DNA of 64,000 nucleotides, taken from Variovorax brevis (GTDB taxonomy: Bacteria; Pseudomonadota; Gammaproteobacteria; Burkholderiales; Burkholderiaceae_C). This document shows, piece after piece, positions 18,199 through 27,036 of this stretch. The translations under genes and the position numbers were made by a program. Under the pieces are notes generated by a model, which saw only the letters and a program-made list of their open reading frames with translations, was not told where the DNA came from and made no database searches. Each line of letters opens with the position of its first letter. Position 1 is the first letter of the stretch. The DNA lies in contig NZ_JASZYG010000005.1 in assembly GCF_030317105.1 (NCBI RefSeq), positions 124,001 through 188,000 of the forward strand, written 5' to 3'.

Positions 18199-19010
18199 TT
18201 ACATCATCTGACGAGGGGGCGGTTCGGCGCGTGGCACGGCCGCCAGCAATTCCCGTGTGTACGGGTGCTCGGCATGGGTGAACAGCCGTCCGGGCGCGCC
18301 GCGCTCGACGACCAGGCCGCGGTGCAGCACGCAGACCTCGTCGCAAAGGTGGTTCACCACCGCCAGGTCGTGGCTGATGAGGAGGTAGCTCACGCCGAAT
18401 TCCTGTTGAAGGTCCTGCATGAGGTTGAGCACCTGCGCCTGCACCGACACGTCGAGCGCGCTCACCGGTTCGTCGGCGACGATCAGGCGCGGTCGGGTGA
18501 TGAGCGCCCGAGCAATGGCGATGCGTTGGCGCTGTCCGCCGGAGAACTCGTGGGGGTATTTGTGCAGGTCGGCGCTGCGCAGCCCGACGGCCGCCAGGCT
18601 TTCGGCCGCCCGCTCGCGCTGCTCGGCGCGGGTGGTTTCGGCGAGAGCTTCCAGCGGCTCGGCAACGATGCGTGCGACGGTCTGCCGCGGGTCGAGGGAG
18701 CCGTAGGGGTCCTGGAACACCATCTGCAGGTCGCGCCGGGCGGCACGCAGTTCGGCGCGGGGCAGGGCGTGCAGGTCGCGGCCCATCAGGCGGACGCTGC
18801 CGGAGGTGGGCTGGTCGAGCGCCATCACGAGGCGTGCAATGGTTGACTTGCCCGAACCGGACTCGCCGACGATGCCGAGGCTGCGGCCCGCCTGCATGCT
18901 GAAGCTCACGCCGTTGAGTGCCTTCACCTGCGCTGGGGGCGCGAAGAGCTTTTCGCGCGGCAGGGTGTAGTGGCGCACGAGGTCCGTGACTTCGAGCAGG
19001 GGGGCTTCGG

Positions 19011-19014
<4 letters not shown>
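18199..19014 (-). CDS. ABC transporter ATP-binding protein, DppF-like
   Basis: The 271-residue subunit has Walker A GESGSGKS, the Q-loop at MVFQDPYGSLDPRQ, the signature FSGGQRQRIAIARAL, Walker B LIVADEPVSALDV and the H-loop ISHDLAV. The C-terminal HPYTRELLAAVP is the oligopeptide-transporter extension. The GTG at 19014 overlaps the dppD-like stop (GTGA), so the start is set by coupling; a longer open extension to 19215 is out-of-frame dppD sequence. It pairs with the 19011-20063 ATPase to form the heterodimeric motor. Confidence 0.92.
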
Positions 19015-20060
<1,046 letters not shown>

Positions 20061-20063
<3 letters not shown>

Positions 20064-20240
20064 GTTCAACGCCCGCCCGGCCGCCCGAAGGGCGTTGAGC
20101 GCCCCCTCGGGGGGCAGCGATACACGAAGTGATGAGCGTGGGGGTGCATGTTCAACGCCCGCCCGGCCGCCCGAAGGGCGTTGAGCGCCCCCTCGGGGGG
20201 CAGCGATACACGAAGTGATGAGCGTGGGGGTGCATGTTCA
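20061..20240. repeat. 86-bp direct tandem duplication with hairpins
   Basis: Two identical 86-base units, 20061-20146 and 20147-20232, each begin catgttcaacgcccgcccgg and end tgatgagcgtgggggtg. The first 8 bases of a third unit follow (20233-20240). Each unit contains the palindrome gccccctcggggggc and a cgccc/gggcg stem. The duplication fills the gap between the dppC-like stop (20238) and the dppD-like start codon (20061-20063), and both boundaries fall within unit ends. I recognise the unit as a GC-rich interspersed sequence of the type seen in Variovorax-like genomes; this is from memory. Confidence 0.85.
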
Positions 20241-21119
20241 TCGGGCTCTTGCCAGGCGCGGATCCAGCAGATCCCGCAGACCGTCGCCCAAAAGGTTGAG
20301 TCCCAGCACCGCCAGCGCAATGGCGACGCCGGGGAACACCGCCAGCAACGGCGCCTGGAACATCATCGTCTGCGCCTCGGCCAACATGCGGCCCCACGAC
20401 GGTTGCGGCGGCTGCGTGCCCAGCCCCAGATAGGAAAGCGCCGCCTCCGCCAGGATGGCGATGGCGAAACGGATGGTGATCTGCACGATCAGCACCGCCG
20501 AAATGTTGGGCAGCACGTGCTGCATCGTGATGGCGAACGCCCCCTTGCCGCAGGCTCGCGAGGCCGCAACATATTCGCGCGACCAGATCGCGTTCGCCGA
20601 CGCCCGCGTGATCCGCGCAAAAGTCGGGATGTTGTAGATGCCGATCGCGATGATCGCGTTGACGATGCCGGCGCCGAACACCGCCGTCATCATGATCGCC
20701 GAGAGGATGGCCGGGAACGCGAGCGTGAAATCGGTCAGCCGCATGATCGCCTCCTCGACCCAGCCCCGGCGCGCGGCAGCCAGCAGGCCGAGGGCTGTGC
20801 CAACCACGAGGCCGATGCTCACGGCGATCACGCCCACCAGAATCGACGCGCGTGCGCCCACGAGCAGCAAAGACGCGACGTCGCGTCCGAACACATCGGT
20901 GCCGAGCCAGTGCGACGCATTCGGCGCCTTGAGCTTGTCCGGCAAATTCATCTCGTAGGGCGACCACGGCGTCCAGACCAGCGACACGGCCGCCGCCAGC
21001 AGGAGCAGCGCAGTGAGCGTGCCACCCAGCACAAAGCTGCGGTGATGCAGCGCGCGCCGCCAGAAGCCCGGAACCTTGAACGCCGCCGCGCTGGGGGTGG
21101 GGATGGGGAGGCTGCTCAT
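20238..21119 (-). CDS. ABC transporter permease, DppC-like
   Basis: The 293-residue membrane protein has the N-terminal OppC_N helix (about residue 31-50), five further hydrophobic segments and the EAA loop EYVAASRACGKGAFAITMQH (about residues 184-203). The periplasmic loop HWLGTDVFGRD is the hallmark of DppC/OppC permeases. It follows dppB on the same strand after a repeat-containing 79-base gap. It forms the channel with the DppB-like subunit. Confidence 0.93.
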   Translation of the reverse strand: MSSLPIPTPSAAAFKVPGFWRRALHHRSFVLGGTLTALLLLAAAVSLVWTPWSPYEMNLPDKLKAPNASHWLGTDVFGRDVASLLLVGARASILVGVIAVSIGLVVGTALGLLAAARRGWVEEAIMRLTDFTLAFPAILSAIMMTAVFGAGIVNAIIAIGIYNIPTFARITRASANAIWSREYVAASRACGKGAFAITMQHVLPNISAVLIVQITIRFAIAILAEAALSYLGLGTQPPQPSWGRMLAEAQTMMFQAPLLAVFPGVAIALAVLGLNLLGDGLRDLLDPRLARAR

Positions 21120-21132
21120 GGCGGCCGCCGCC

Positions 21133-21195
21133 GGGCCGTGCCTTCCCCCCCGGGGGTGGAGTTACACGCAGCGAAGCGAAGTGAAAAGCCGGGGG
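21133..21195. repeat. Palindromic element between dppB- and dppC-like genes
   Basis: The sequence cttcccccccgggggtggag followed by ttacacgcagcgaagcgaag and tgaaaagccggggggtctc shares the order G/C palindrome, then (gt)tacac.cg..(c)gaagtga, with the 86-base unit at 20.1 kb (ggggggcagcgatacacgaagtga). It therefore looks like a diverged member of the same repeat family in the preceding operon junction. Confidence 0.55.
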
Positions 21196-21198
21196 GTC

Positions 21199-22149
21199 TC
21201 ATATATCGCTGGCCTTGATGCGCGGATCAATGACCGCGTAGAGCACGTCAACCACGAAATTCACGACGACCACCATCGCCGCAATCAGCATCACGCAGTT
21301 GCGCACCACGATCAGGTCCCGGTTGCTGATCGACTGAAAAATCAGCTTGCCCAAGCCCGGCAGGTAGAACACGTTCTCCACCACGATGGTTCCGGCGAGC
21401 AGTTCCGCAAACTGCAGGCCCATCACCGTGACGACGGGGATCATCGCGTTGCGCAGCACATGGACCCACAGTACCGTGCGTTGCGACACACCCTTGGCCC
21501 GCGCAGTGCGAACGAAGTCTTCGCGCATCACTTCGAGCACCGCCGAACGCGTGATGCGCGCGAGGATCGCCGCCTGCACCACGGCAAGCGACAGGGCCGG
21601 CAACAGCAAGGCCTTCAGCCCCTGCATCACGCCTTCGCCCCATCCGTCAAAGCCGCCCGCGGAGAACCACTGCAACTCCACCGAAAAGATCAGGATGAGC
21701 AGGATCGCAAACCAGAAGTTGGGAATGGCAATGCCCACCTGCGTCAGGCCCATCAGCCCCACATCGCCCAGTTTGTTGTGACGCGCAGCAGCCGTCACGC
21801 CCACGATCAGCGCCAGCACCGTGGTGAACAGCATCGCCATGAGCGCCAGCGGCACGGTGAGTGCCAGGCGCTCGGCGATGAGTTCGAGCACGGGTGAGTC
21901 GTAGGCGTAGCTGTTGCCAAGGTTGCCGCTGAACATGCCGCCCACCCAGTGCCAGTAGCGGGTCCATGCCGGCTGGTCGAGCCCCAGTTTGACGGTCAGC
22001 GCGGCGACCGCATCCGGCGACGCGTCCGGGCCCATCAGCATCTGCGCGGCGTTGCCGGGCAGGATTTCCAGCACCAGAAAGACAATGATCGAAGCGCCAA
22101 TCAGCGTGGCAATCAAAGTCAGAATGCGCTTGAACAGGAACAGACTCAT
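21199..22149 (-). CDS. ABC transporter permease, DppB-like
   Basis: The 316-residue protein begins MSLFLFKRILTLIATLIGAS, the usual first helix of DppB/OppB permeases. It contains LEILPGNAAQMLMG, LGLDQPAWTRYWHWV and the EAA loop EDFVRTARAKGVSQRTVLWVH (in two overlapping pieces), ending DVLYAVIDPRIK. The ATG at 22149 is fixed by this first helix; an open extension to 22464 lies over the divergent ferredoxin gene. As the first gene of the operon, its promoter should lie in 22150-22269, shared with the ferredoxin gene. Confidence 0.93.
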   Translation of the reverse strand: MSLFLFKRILTLIATLIGASIIVFLVLEILPGNAAQMLMGPDASPDAVAALTVKLGLDQPAWTRYWHWVGGMFSGNLGNSYAYDSPVLELIAERLALTVPLALMAMLFTTVLALIVGVTAAARHNKLGDVGLMGLTQVGIAIPNFWFAILLILIFSVELQWFSAGGFDGWGEGVMQGLKALLLPALSLAVVQAAILARITRSAVLEVMREDFVRTARAKGVSQRTVLWVHVLRNAMIPVVTVMGLQFAELLAGTIVVENVFYLPGLGKLIFQSISNRDLIVVRNCVMLIAAMVVVVNFVVDVLYAVIDPRIKASDI

Positions 22150-22269
22150 GGTGGGGCGGGGCGCAGCATAACCCGAGCCCAGCAATGGTCGTGCCGGGGT
22201 TTGCGCTTGCACCGTGGGGGCTTGGGCGCAGCCGTGGCAAGCGAGGGGCGGGCGGCCGATAATCGACCC

Positions 22270-22578
22270 ATGGCCCTCATGATCACTGACGAATGCATCA
22301 ACTGCGATGTCTGCGAGCCCGAGTGCCCGAACGACGCGATCTACATGGGCGTGGAGATCTACGAGATCGATCCGCACAAGTGCACCGAGTGCGTTGGCCA
22401 CTTCGATGAGCCGCAGTGCGTGCAGGTGTGCCCGGTCGCGTGCATTCCGGTGAACCCGGCGCACGTCGAGACGCGCGAGACGCTTTGGCAGAAGTTCGAG
22501 CGGCTGGCGGCGGCCAAGGCGCCGTCGAATGCAGGTGCGGCGCCGGTCGCCGGGTCACCCGCCAATTCCAATTCCTAG
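22270..22578 (+). CDS. YfhL-family 2[4Fe-4S] ferredoxin
   Basis: The 102-residue protein starts MALMITDECINCDVCEPECP and holds two cysteine clusters: CxxCxxxxCP near residues 9-19, and CxxC followed by CVQVCPVACIP near 37-60 with the longer spacing typical of the YfhL/allochromatium-type ferredoxins. The tail after about residue 75 is Ala/Pro-rich. It is a low-potential electron carrier of unknown partner. The ATG at 22270 directly precedes the first cluster. It is convergent with the exported protein at 22582. Confidence 0.92.
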   Translation: MALMITDECINCDVCEPECPNDAIYMGVEIYEIDPHKCTECVGHFDEPQCVQVCPVACIPVNPAHVETRETLWQKFERLAAAKAPSNAGAAPVAGSPANSNS

Positions 22579-22581
22579 ACT

Positions 22582-23013
22582 TCAGCTGTCGCCGCCCGCC
22601 GCGGCCTTCTTTGCCTTCTTCTCCGTCGGGTGCGAATAGCTCGCCGTGAAGTGCTCGGACTTGGGACGATCCTTTTTCTTCTTGACAACGGTACGACCGA
22701 CCGGCGTCGCCTCGGCGGGCGGCGTGTTGCGCTCATGCACCAACAGGATCGGCTCGCGTTGCGCCTTCGCCTCCAGTTTCAGGCGCTCCCGTTCCATGGA
22801 TGCGCCGGTGGCCATGTTCTGAACCGTGGCGGCATCGGCCTGCCGGCGTTGTTCGGCACTCGGCGCCGCGCCAGGCGAGATGGTCTTGCCGCCAGCGCAG
22901 GGTTGTTCGCTGTAGGTGTTGCCGCAGCGCCAGATGGCGGGTCCGGCCTGCGCATTCGTCCACGCGATGCCTGTGGTGGCAAACAAACCCACCGCGATCT
23001 GGATCAGTCTCAT
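22582..23013 (-). CDS. Exported DUF4124-like protein
   Basis: The 143-residue product has a Sec signal peptide (MRLIQIAVGLFATTGIAWT, cleavage near AQA). A short DUF4124-like motif WRCGNTYSEQPCAGGKTI follows with two Cys that could form a disulfide. The remainder is charged and rich in Lys (KKKKDRPKSEHF, EKKAKKAAAGG). The function is unknown. The ATG at 23013 is chosen because of the signal peptide. It lies 28 bases downstream of pth on the same strand and is probably read from the pth transcript. Confidence 0.78.
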   Translation of the reverse strand: MRLIQIAVGLFATTGIAWTNAQAGPAIWRCGNTYSEQPCAGGKTISPGAAPSAEQRRQADAATVQNMATGASMERERLKLEAKAQREPILLVHERNTPPAEATPVGRTVVKKKKDRPKSEHFTASYSHPTEKKAKKAAAGGDS

Positions 23014-23041
23014 TTTTCTCTCCTCCCTTTTATCCTTCTTG

Positions 23042-23683
23042 TCAGCTTGGGGCTGTCTCGCCGCCTTTGCTGTCGTCACCCGGTTCGCGTCGCGGCGGTT
23101 TGGGCCGCGGCGGCTTGCTGGTGTGAATGATGACGGTGGCCTTTTCCATCTCGCCGGCCACCAGCGCGGGCACCGCCTTCAGCGATCGGACGATGGCTTC
23201 GTCGATGAGGTCGCGCTGCTCGCGCAGCGGCTTTTTCAGCACCCAGCTCACCACCTCGGACTTCACGCCGGGATGGCCGATGCCCAGGCGCAGGCGCCAA
23301 TAGTCGTCGGTGCCCGTTTGCGCATGGATGTCGCGCAGGCCGTTGTGGCCGGCGTGGCTTCCGCCCAGCTTGAGCTTGGCCTGGCCCGGCACGATGTCGA
23401 GTTCGTCATGCACCACCAGCATTTCGTTGGGCGCAATCTTGAAAAAGCGCGCCAGCGCCGAAACCGACTTGCCCGACAGGTTCATGAATGTCTGGGGCTG
23501 AAGCAGCCACACGCTCTGGCCTCCGACGTTCGCGCGCGCCGCGAAGCCGTGATAGCTGCGCTCGGGCACCAGCGTCACCTTCAGTTCGCGCGCCAGGGCG
23601 TCGATCCACCAGAAGCCCGCGTTGTGCCGCGTGGCCTCGTATTCAGGGCCGGGATTGCCCAGCCCAACGAACAACTTGATCAT
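23042..23683 (-). CDS. pth: Peptidyl-tRNA hydrolase
   Basis: The 213-residue enzyme has the Pth signature: IKLFVGLGNPGPEYEATRHN (the catalytic His is in RHN, residue about 20), QPQTFMNLSG, and VHDELDIVPGQAKLKLGGSH split over the active site with GHNGLRD. It recycles peptidyl-tRNAs that drop off ribosomes by cleaving the ester link. The C-terminus has an extra Pro/Lys/Arg-rich tail (about residues 190-213) beyond the core. It sits downstream of rplY, as in many proteobacteria, separated by a hairpin terminator that may be leaky. Confidence 0.96.
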   Translation of the reverse strand: MIKLFVGLGNPGPEYEATRHNAGFWWIDALARELKVTLVPERSYHGFAARANVGGQSVWLLQPQTFMNLSGKSVSALARFFKIAPNEMLVVHDELDIVPGQAKLKLGGSHAGHNGLRDIHAQTGTDDYWRLRLGIGHPGVKSEVVSWVLKKPLREQRDLIDEAIVRSLKAVPALVAGEMEKATVIIHTSKPPRPKPPRREPGDDSKGGETAPS

Positions 23684-23703
23684 GTCTGGAATTATCGTGG
23701 GTC

Positions 23704-23729
23704 AAAAAAAAGGCCCACCGAAGTGGGCC
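23704..23729 (-). terminator. Rho-independent terminator after rplY
   Basis: On the minus strand GGCCCACTTCGGTGGGCC forms a 7-base-pair stem with a UUCG-type loop and is followed by eight U. It lies 22 bases after the rplY stop and ahead of pth, so it ends or attenuates the prs-rplY transcript. Confidence 0.9.
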
Positions 23730-23751
23730 GTTTGGACGCGCAGGAAGCGGA

Positions 23752-24408
23752 TTACTTCTTGGCGGTCTTGGCAGCAGGCTTGCCACCCTTTGCCGGTGCG
23801 GCAGCTTCGGGAGCGGCAGCGCCTTCAGCGGGAGCCGCTTCTTCTTCAACGCGCGGCGACACGGCCGAAACCACGACCGGGTTCAGCTTGCCGTGGCTCA
23901 CGAACTTCACGCCCTTGGGCAGCTTGATGTCGTTGACGGTGACGGTGGCGTTCTTGGTCAGGCCCGACAGGTCGATTTCAATGAACTCAGGCAGGTCCGA
24001 AGGCAAGCAGGTGACTTCGATTTCGTTCATCACGTGGTTGACCAGGTTGTGGTCCAGCTTGACGGCCGTCGATTCTTCCTCGCCCTTGAAGTGCAGCGGC
24101 ACCTTCATGGACAGGCGCGTGCGTGCGTCGACGCGCTGGAAGTCGACGTGCTGCACCAGTTGCTTGAACGGGTGGTATTGCACGTCGCGCAGCAAAACCT
24201 TGCTGACGTTGCCGGCCAGTTCCATCTCCAGGACGGAGGCGTGGAAGGCTTCCTTCTTCAGGGCGTGCCACAGCGCGTTGTGATCGATTTCGATCAGTTG
24301 CGGCTGGCCTTCACCACCGTAGACGATACCGGGCGTCTTGCCCGAGATGCGGAGACGGCGGCTCGCACCCGTACCCTGCTTGGCGCGCTCAAAAGCGACG
24401 AATTTCAT
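23752..24408 (-). CDS. rplY: 50S ribosomal protein bL25, long (CTC) form
   Basis: The 218-residue protein has the N-terminal bL25 5S-rRNA-binding domain (about 1-95, with RRLRISGKTPGIVYGG and VLLRDVQYHPFKQLVQHVDF in two parts). A C-terminal TL5/CTC beta-domain (about 96-185) and an Ala/Pro/Lys-rich tail follow. The length matches the CTC form and not the 94-residue E. coli L25. It follows prs by about 90 bases, the common prs-ctc-pth order. Terminator-like hairpins lie on both sides. Confidence 0.96.
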   Translation of the reverse strand: MKFVAFERAKQGTGASRRLRISGKTPGIVYGGEGQPQLIEIDHNALWHALKKEAFHASVLEMELAGNVSKVLLRDVQYHPFKQLVQHVDFQRVDARTRLSMKVPLHFKGEEESTAVKLDHNLVNHVMNEIEVTCLPSDLPEFIEIDLSGLTKNATVTVNDIKLPKGVKFVSHGKLNPVVVSAVSPRVEEEAAPAEGAAAPEAAAPAKGGKPAAKTAKK

Positions 24409-24454
24409 GACTGACTCCTGTGGACGTCGACCGCGACCAGTGCGACGCCGATTT

Positions 24455-24480
24455 AAAAAGGGCCCTCCGACGGAAGGCCC
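24455..24480 (-). terminator. Hairpin with U-tract between prs and rplY
   Basis: On the minus strand GGGCCTTCCGTCGGAGGGCCC forms a stem with one internal mismatch and is followed by TTTTTAAA. It lies 20 bases after the prs stop. It could be a partial terminator or attenuator, since rplY is normally co-transcribed with prs. Confidence 0.65.
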
Positions 24481-24500
24481 GCGTGTGGATCAAGACCGCC

Positions 24501-25472
24501 TTAGAAAAGGTTGTCCTGGTCCGAAAACAAACTCATCACCGAATCGCCCCGGGCAATGCGCTGGATCGTCTCGGCGATCAGCGGTGCCACGGACAACTGG
24601 CGGATCTTTCCGCAGGCGTTGGCGCCGTCGGAAAGCGGAATCGTGTTGGTCACCACCACTTCGTCGAGTGCCGACTGCGTGATGCGCTCGATGGCCGGAC
24701 CCGAGAAAATCGCGTGCGTGCAATACGCATAGACCTTCTTGGCGCCGCGCTCCTTGAGCACTTCGGCCGCCTTTACCAGCGTGCCGGCCGTGTCGATCAT
24801 GTCGTCCATGATCACGCAGTTGCGGCCGTCGATCTCGCCGATGACGTTCATCACTTCGCTCACGTTCGCCTTGGGGCGACGCTTGTCGATGATGGCCAGG
24901 TCGGTGTTCAGTTGCTTGGCCAGCGCACGTGCGCGAACCACGCCGCCCACGTCGGGCGAAACCACGATCAGGTCTTCGTAGTTCTGGGCGCGCAAGTCAC
25001 CCAGCAGCACCGGCGACGCATAGATGTTGTCGACCGGAATGTCGAAGAAGCCCTGGATCTGGTCGGCGTGAAGATCCATGGTCAAAACGCGCTCGACACC
25101 CACCGTTTGCAGCAGGTTGGCCACCACCTTGGCCGAGATCGGCACGCGGCTCGAACGCGGGCGGCGGTCCTGGCGGGCGTAGCCGAAATACGGAATCACT
25201 GCGCTGATCCGTTCGGCAGAAGCGCGCTTGAGCGCGTCGACCATGATCAGCAGTTCCATCAGGTTTTCGTTGGTCGGGGCGCAGGTGGACTGCACCACGA
25301 ACACGTCGCGTGCCCGGACGTTCTGGTTGATCTCGACGGTGACTTCGCCGTCTGAAAAACGTCCCACACGGGCTGCGCCGAGGGTCGTGCCGAGATGCTG
25401 GGCAATTTCGGCAGCCAACCCCGGGTTGGCGTTGCCGGTGAAAACCATGAAATCAGGGTTGTGAGCCTGCAT
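24501..25472 (-). CDS. prs: Ribose-phosphate pyrophosphokinase
   Basis: The 323-residue enzyme makes PRPP from ribose 5-phosphate and ATP for purine, pyrimidine, His, Trp and NAD synthesis. Visible motifs are GRFSDGEVTVEI, FGYARQDRRPRSSRVPISAK split around the flexible ATP loop, LTMDLHADQIQGFFDIPVDN over two segments, and the PRPP loop VIMDDMIDTAGTL. The length is typical (E. coli Prs 315). It lies directly downstream of tRNA-Gln and ispE on the same strand, an arrangement widespread in betaproteobacteria. Confidence 0.97.
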   Translation of the reverse strand: MQAHNPDFMVFTGNANPGLAAEIAQHLGTTLGAARVGRFSDGEVTVEINQNVRARDVFVVQSTCAPTNENLMELLIMVDALKRASAERISAVIPYFGYARQDRRPRSSRVPISAKVVANLLQTVGVERVLTMDLHADQIQGFFDIPVDNIYASPVLLGDLRAQNYEDLIVVSPDVGGVVRARALAKQLNTDLAIIDKRRPKANVSEVMNVIGEIDGRNCVIMDDMIDTAGTLVKAAEVLKERGAKKVYAYCTHAIFSGPAIERITQSALDEVVVTNTIPLSDGANACGKIRQLSVAPLIAETIQRIARGDSVMSLFSDQDNLF

Positions 25473-25529
25473 CTGTGCGTCCCGGCAATGCGAGTGGCCC
25501 CGAGGGGCCGTCTATGGTCTTGAAGAATT

Positions 25530-25606
25530 TGGCAGGGGAGAAAGGATTCGAACCTTTGCATGCTGGAATCAAAATCCAGTGCCTTAACCAGCTTGGCGAC
25601 TCCCCT
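25530..25606 (-). tRNA. tRNA-Gln (anticodon UUG)
   Basis: The 77-base gene folds as a cloverleaf: acceptor arms AGGGGAG/CTCCCCT, discriminator G and an encoded CCA, anticodon stem CTGGA/TCCAG with loop TTTTGAT, giving anticodon TTG. The T arm contains GGTTCGAATCC. It is embedded between ispE and prs on the same strand, so it is probably processed from their joint transcript. Confidence 0.97.
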
Positions 25607-25648
25607 ACACGGGACTCCGGACACCTCCCGAAGGATGAATCCGGCGAC

Positions 25649-26536
25649 CTATGAAATGTCGCTGTCTGCCCACCCGGCGAGGGGGTGAACCGACAAATTT
25701 TCGCATTGACGAACCGACCAGCCTGGATGGGCATCGGAGAGATCCGTTTCCTGCAATTTTGCTGCGGAATTATCGCACTGCACCAGAGGTGCAAAAACTG
25801 CGCTTCCCGATCCGGTCATCCGGGCCTTGAGACCTTTGGAACCCAGCCAGTCGATGGCTTGGGTGACCTCGGGGCAGAGCCTTTGGGCAACCGGCTGCAG
25901 GTCGTTGCGTCCGAAGTTGAAGACTTCAAGTGCGCTTACTGCAGCAAAGCCAGAGATTATAGCAGGCGTTGACGACCGTTGAAGGTCCGGCGCAGCAAAA
26001 ATTGAAAGTGTGTCCAATCCGGCTGCAGGTTTGACCACCACGAAACGCGCGGTGGGTACCTCCACGGGCGTGATTTTCTCACCGATTCCTTCGACCCAGG
26101 CGTTGCGGCCGCGCAGGAAGAAAGGGACGTCCGCGCCAAGCTTCAAGCCGACTTCTTCGAGCTTTGAAAGCGGGAGTTGAAGACCCCAAAGTCGGTTGAG
26201 CGCCAGCAGGCAGGTGGCCGCATCCGATGAGCCGCCGCCCATGCCCGCTTGCGCCGGGATGCTCTTGGCAATCCCGATGTGGGCGCCAAGACCTTCAGGG
26301 GCAAAAGCCTGCAGCGCCCGCGCCGCGCGCAGCACCAGGTCGTCAGCGGGCAAGGGTGTCGTGAGGTCCTCGCGCGACAACACGCCGTCCTTGCGCAACT
26401 CCACATGCAGGGTGTCGCACCAATCGATCAGCATGAAGACCGATTGCAGCAGGTGATAGCCATCGGCGCGCCGACCGGTGATGTGCAGGAAAAGATTCAA
26501 CTTGGCCGGCGCGGGCAAGTCGTAGATGGCCTTCAT
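25649..26536 (-). CDS. ispE: 4-diphosphocytidyl-2-C-methyl-D-erythritol kinase
   Basis: The 295-residue GHMP kinase phosphorylates CDP-ME in the non-mevalonate isoprenoid pathway. Motifs are PAPAKLNLFLHITGRRADGYH at the N-terminus (Lys12 region, in two overlapping parts), the GHMP ATP loop IPAQAGMGGGSSDAAT, and the C-terminal ARMTGSGSAVFA. The ATG at 26536 overlaps the lolB stop (ATGA), which fixes the start. The order lolB-ispE-tRNA-Gln-prs is conserved in related genomes. Confidence 0.96.
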   Translation of the reverse strand: MKAIYDLPAPAKLNLFLHITGRRADGYHLLQSVFMLIDWCDTLHVELRKDGVLSREDLTTPLPADDLVLRAARALQAFAPEGLGAHIGIAKSIPAQAGMGGGSSDAATCLLALNRLWGLQLPLSKLEEVGLKLGADVPFFLRGRNAWVEGIGEKITPVEVPTARFVVVKPAAGLDTLSIFAAPDLQRSSTPAIISGFAAVSALEVFNFGRNDLQPVAQRLCPEVTQAIDWLGSKGLKARMTGSGSAVFAPLVQCDNSAAKLQETDLSDAHPGWSVRQCENLSVHPLAGWADSDIS

Positions 26537-27036
26537 GGCTGCTCGAACAGGATGCGCAATTCGGCGGTGGGCTGCGGCGTGCTGCGCGTGGCCTGGATGC
26601 TGCCCGACGCGACCTGACTGAGATTCGCCTTCCATCCCGCAACCGGTTTGTCCTGGCCGTCGAGCCATCCAAACAGTGCGTCCATGGGAATGGCGGCGCC
26701 GGTAGCGGCTTCGATCATGGCTTCGACCGAATCGAAGCGGCGGCTGTCGGATCCGTTTTGCAGGACGGCCTCACCCGGCGACCAGCGCGCCAGCCCCAAG
26801 GTGCTGCCGATGGGGCTGGTGAGCGTGAGCTCGCCCGCCTGCGCGTTGCCGCGCAAGTCGAAAAGAGCGGAAAAGCTTTGAGGCGGCGCGCTGTCGATGC
26901 GCAACGACATGCGGCCGCTCCAGATGGTTCGGGCGCCCGGGGCAGTCGTAGCTTTCGAGGCGCCAACCGTGCTGGCGCATCCCGAGAGCGTCAGCATTCC
27001 GGCGAAGCCCGCACCCAGCGCAACGCGACGCTTCAC
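26533..27036 (-). CDS. lolB: Outer-membrane lipoprotein LolB
   Basis: The 167-residue product starts at a GTG that overlaps the stop of the TPR gene (GTGA at 27033-27036). Its signal peptide VKRRVALGAGFAGMLTLSGC ends in a lipobox (LSGC), so it is a lipoprotein. The mature part has WSGRMSLRID, ELTLTSPIGSTLG and GWKANLSQ-like strands of the LolB beta-barrel. LolB receives lipoproteins from LolA and inserts them in the outer membrane. It is slightly shorter than E. coli LolB (207). Position next to ispE supports the call. Confidence 0.9.
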   Translation of the reverse strand: MKRRVALGAGFAGMLTLSGCASTVGASKATTAPGARTIWSGRMSLRIDSAPPQSFSALFDLRGNAQAGELTLTSPIGSTLGLARWSPGEAVLQNGSDSRRFDSVEAMIEAATGAAIPMDALFGWLDGQDKPVAGWKANLSQVASGSIQATRSTPQPTAELRILFEQP

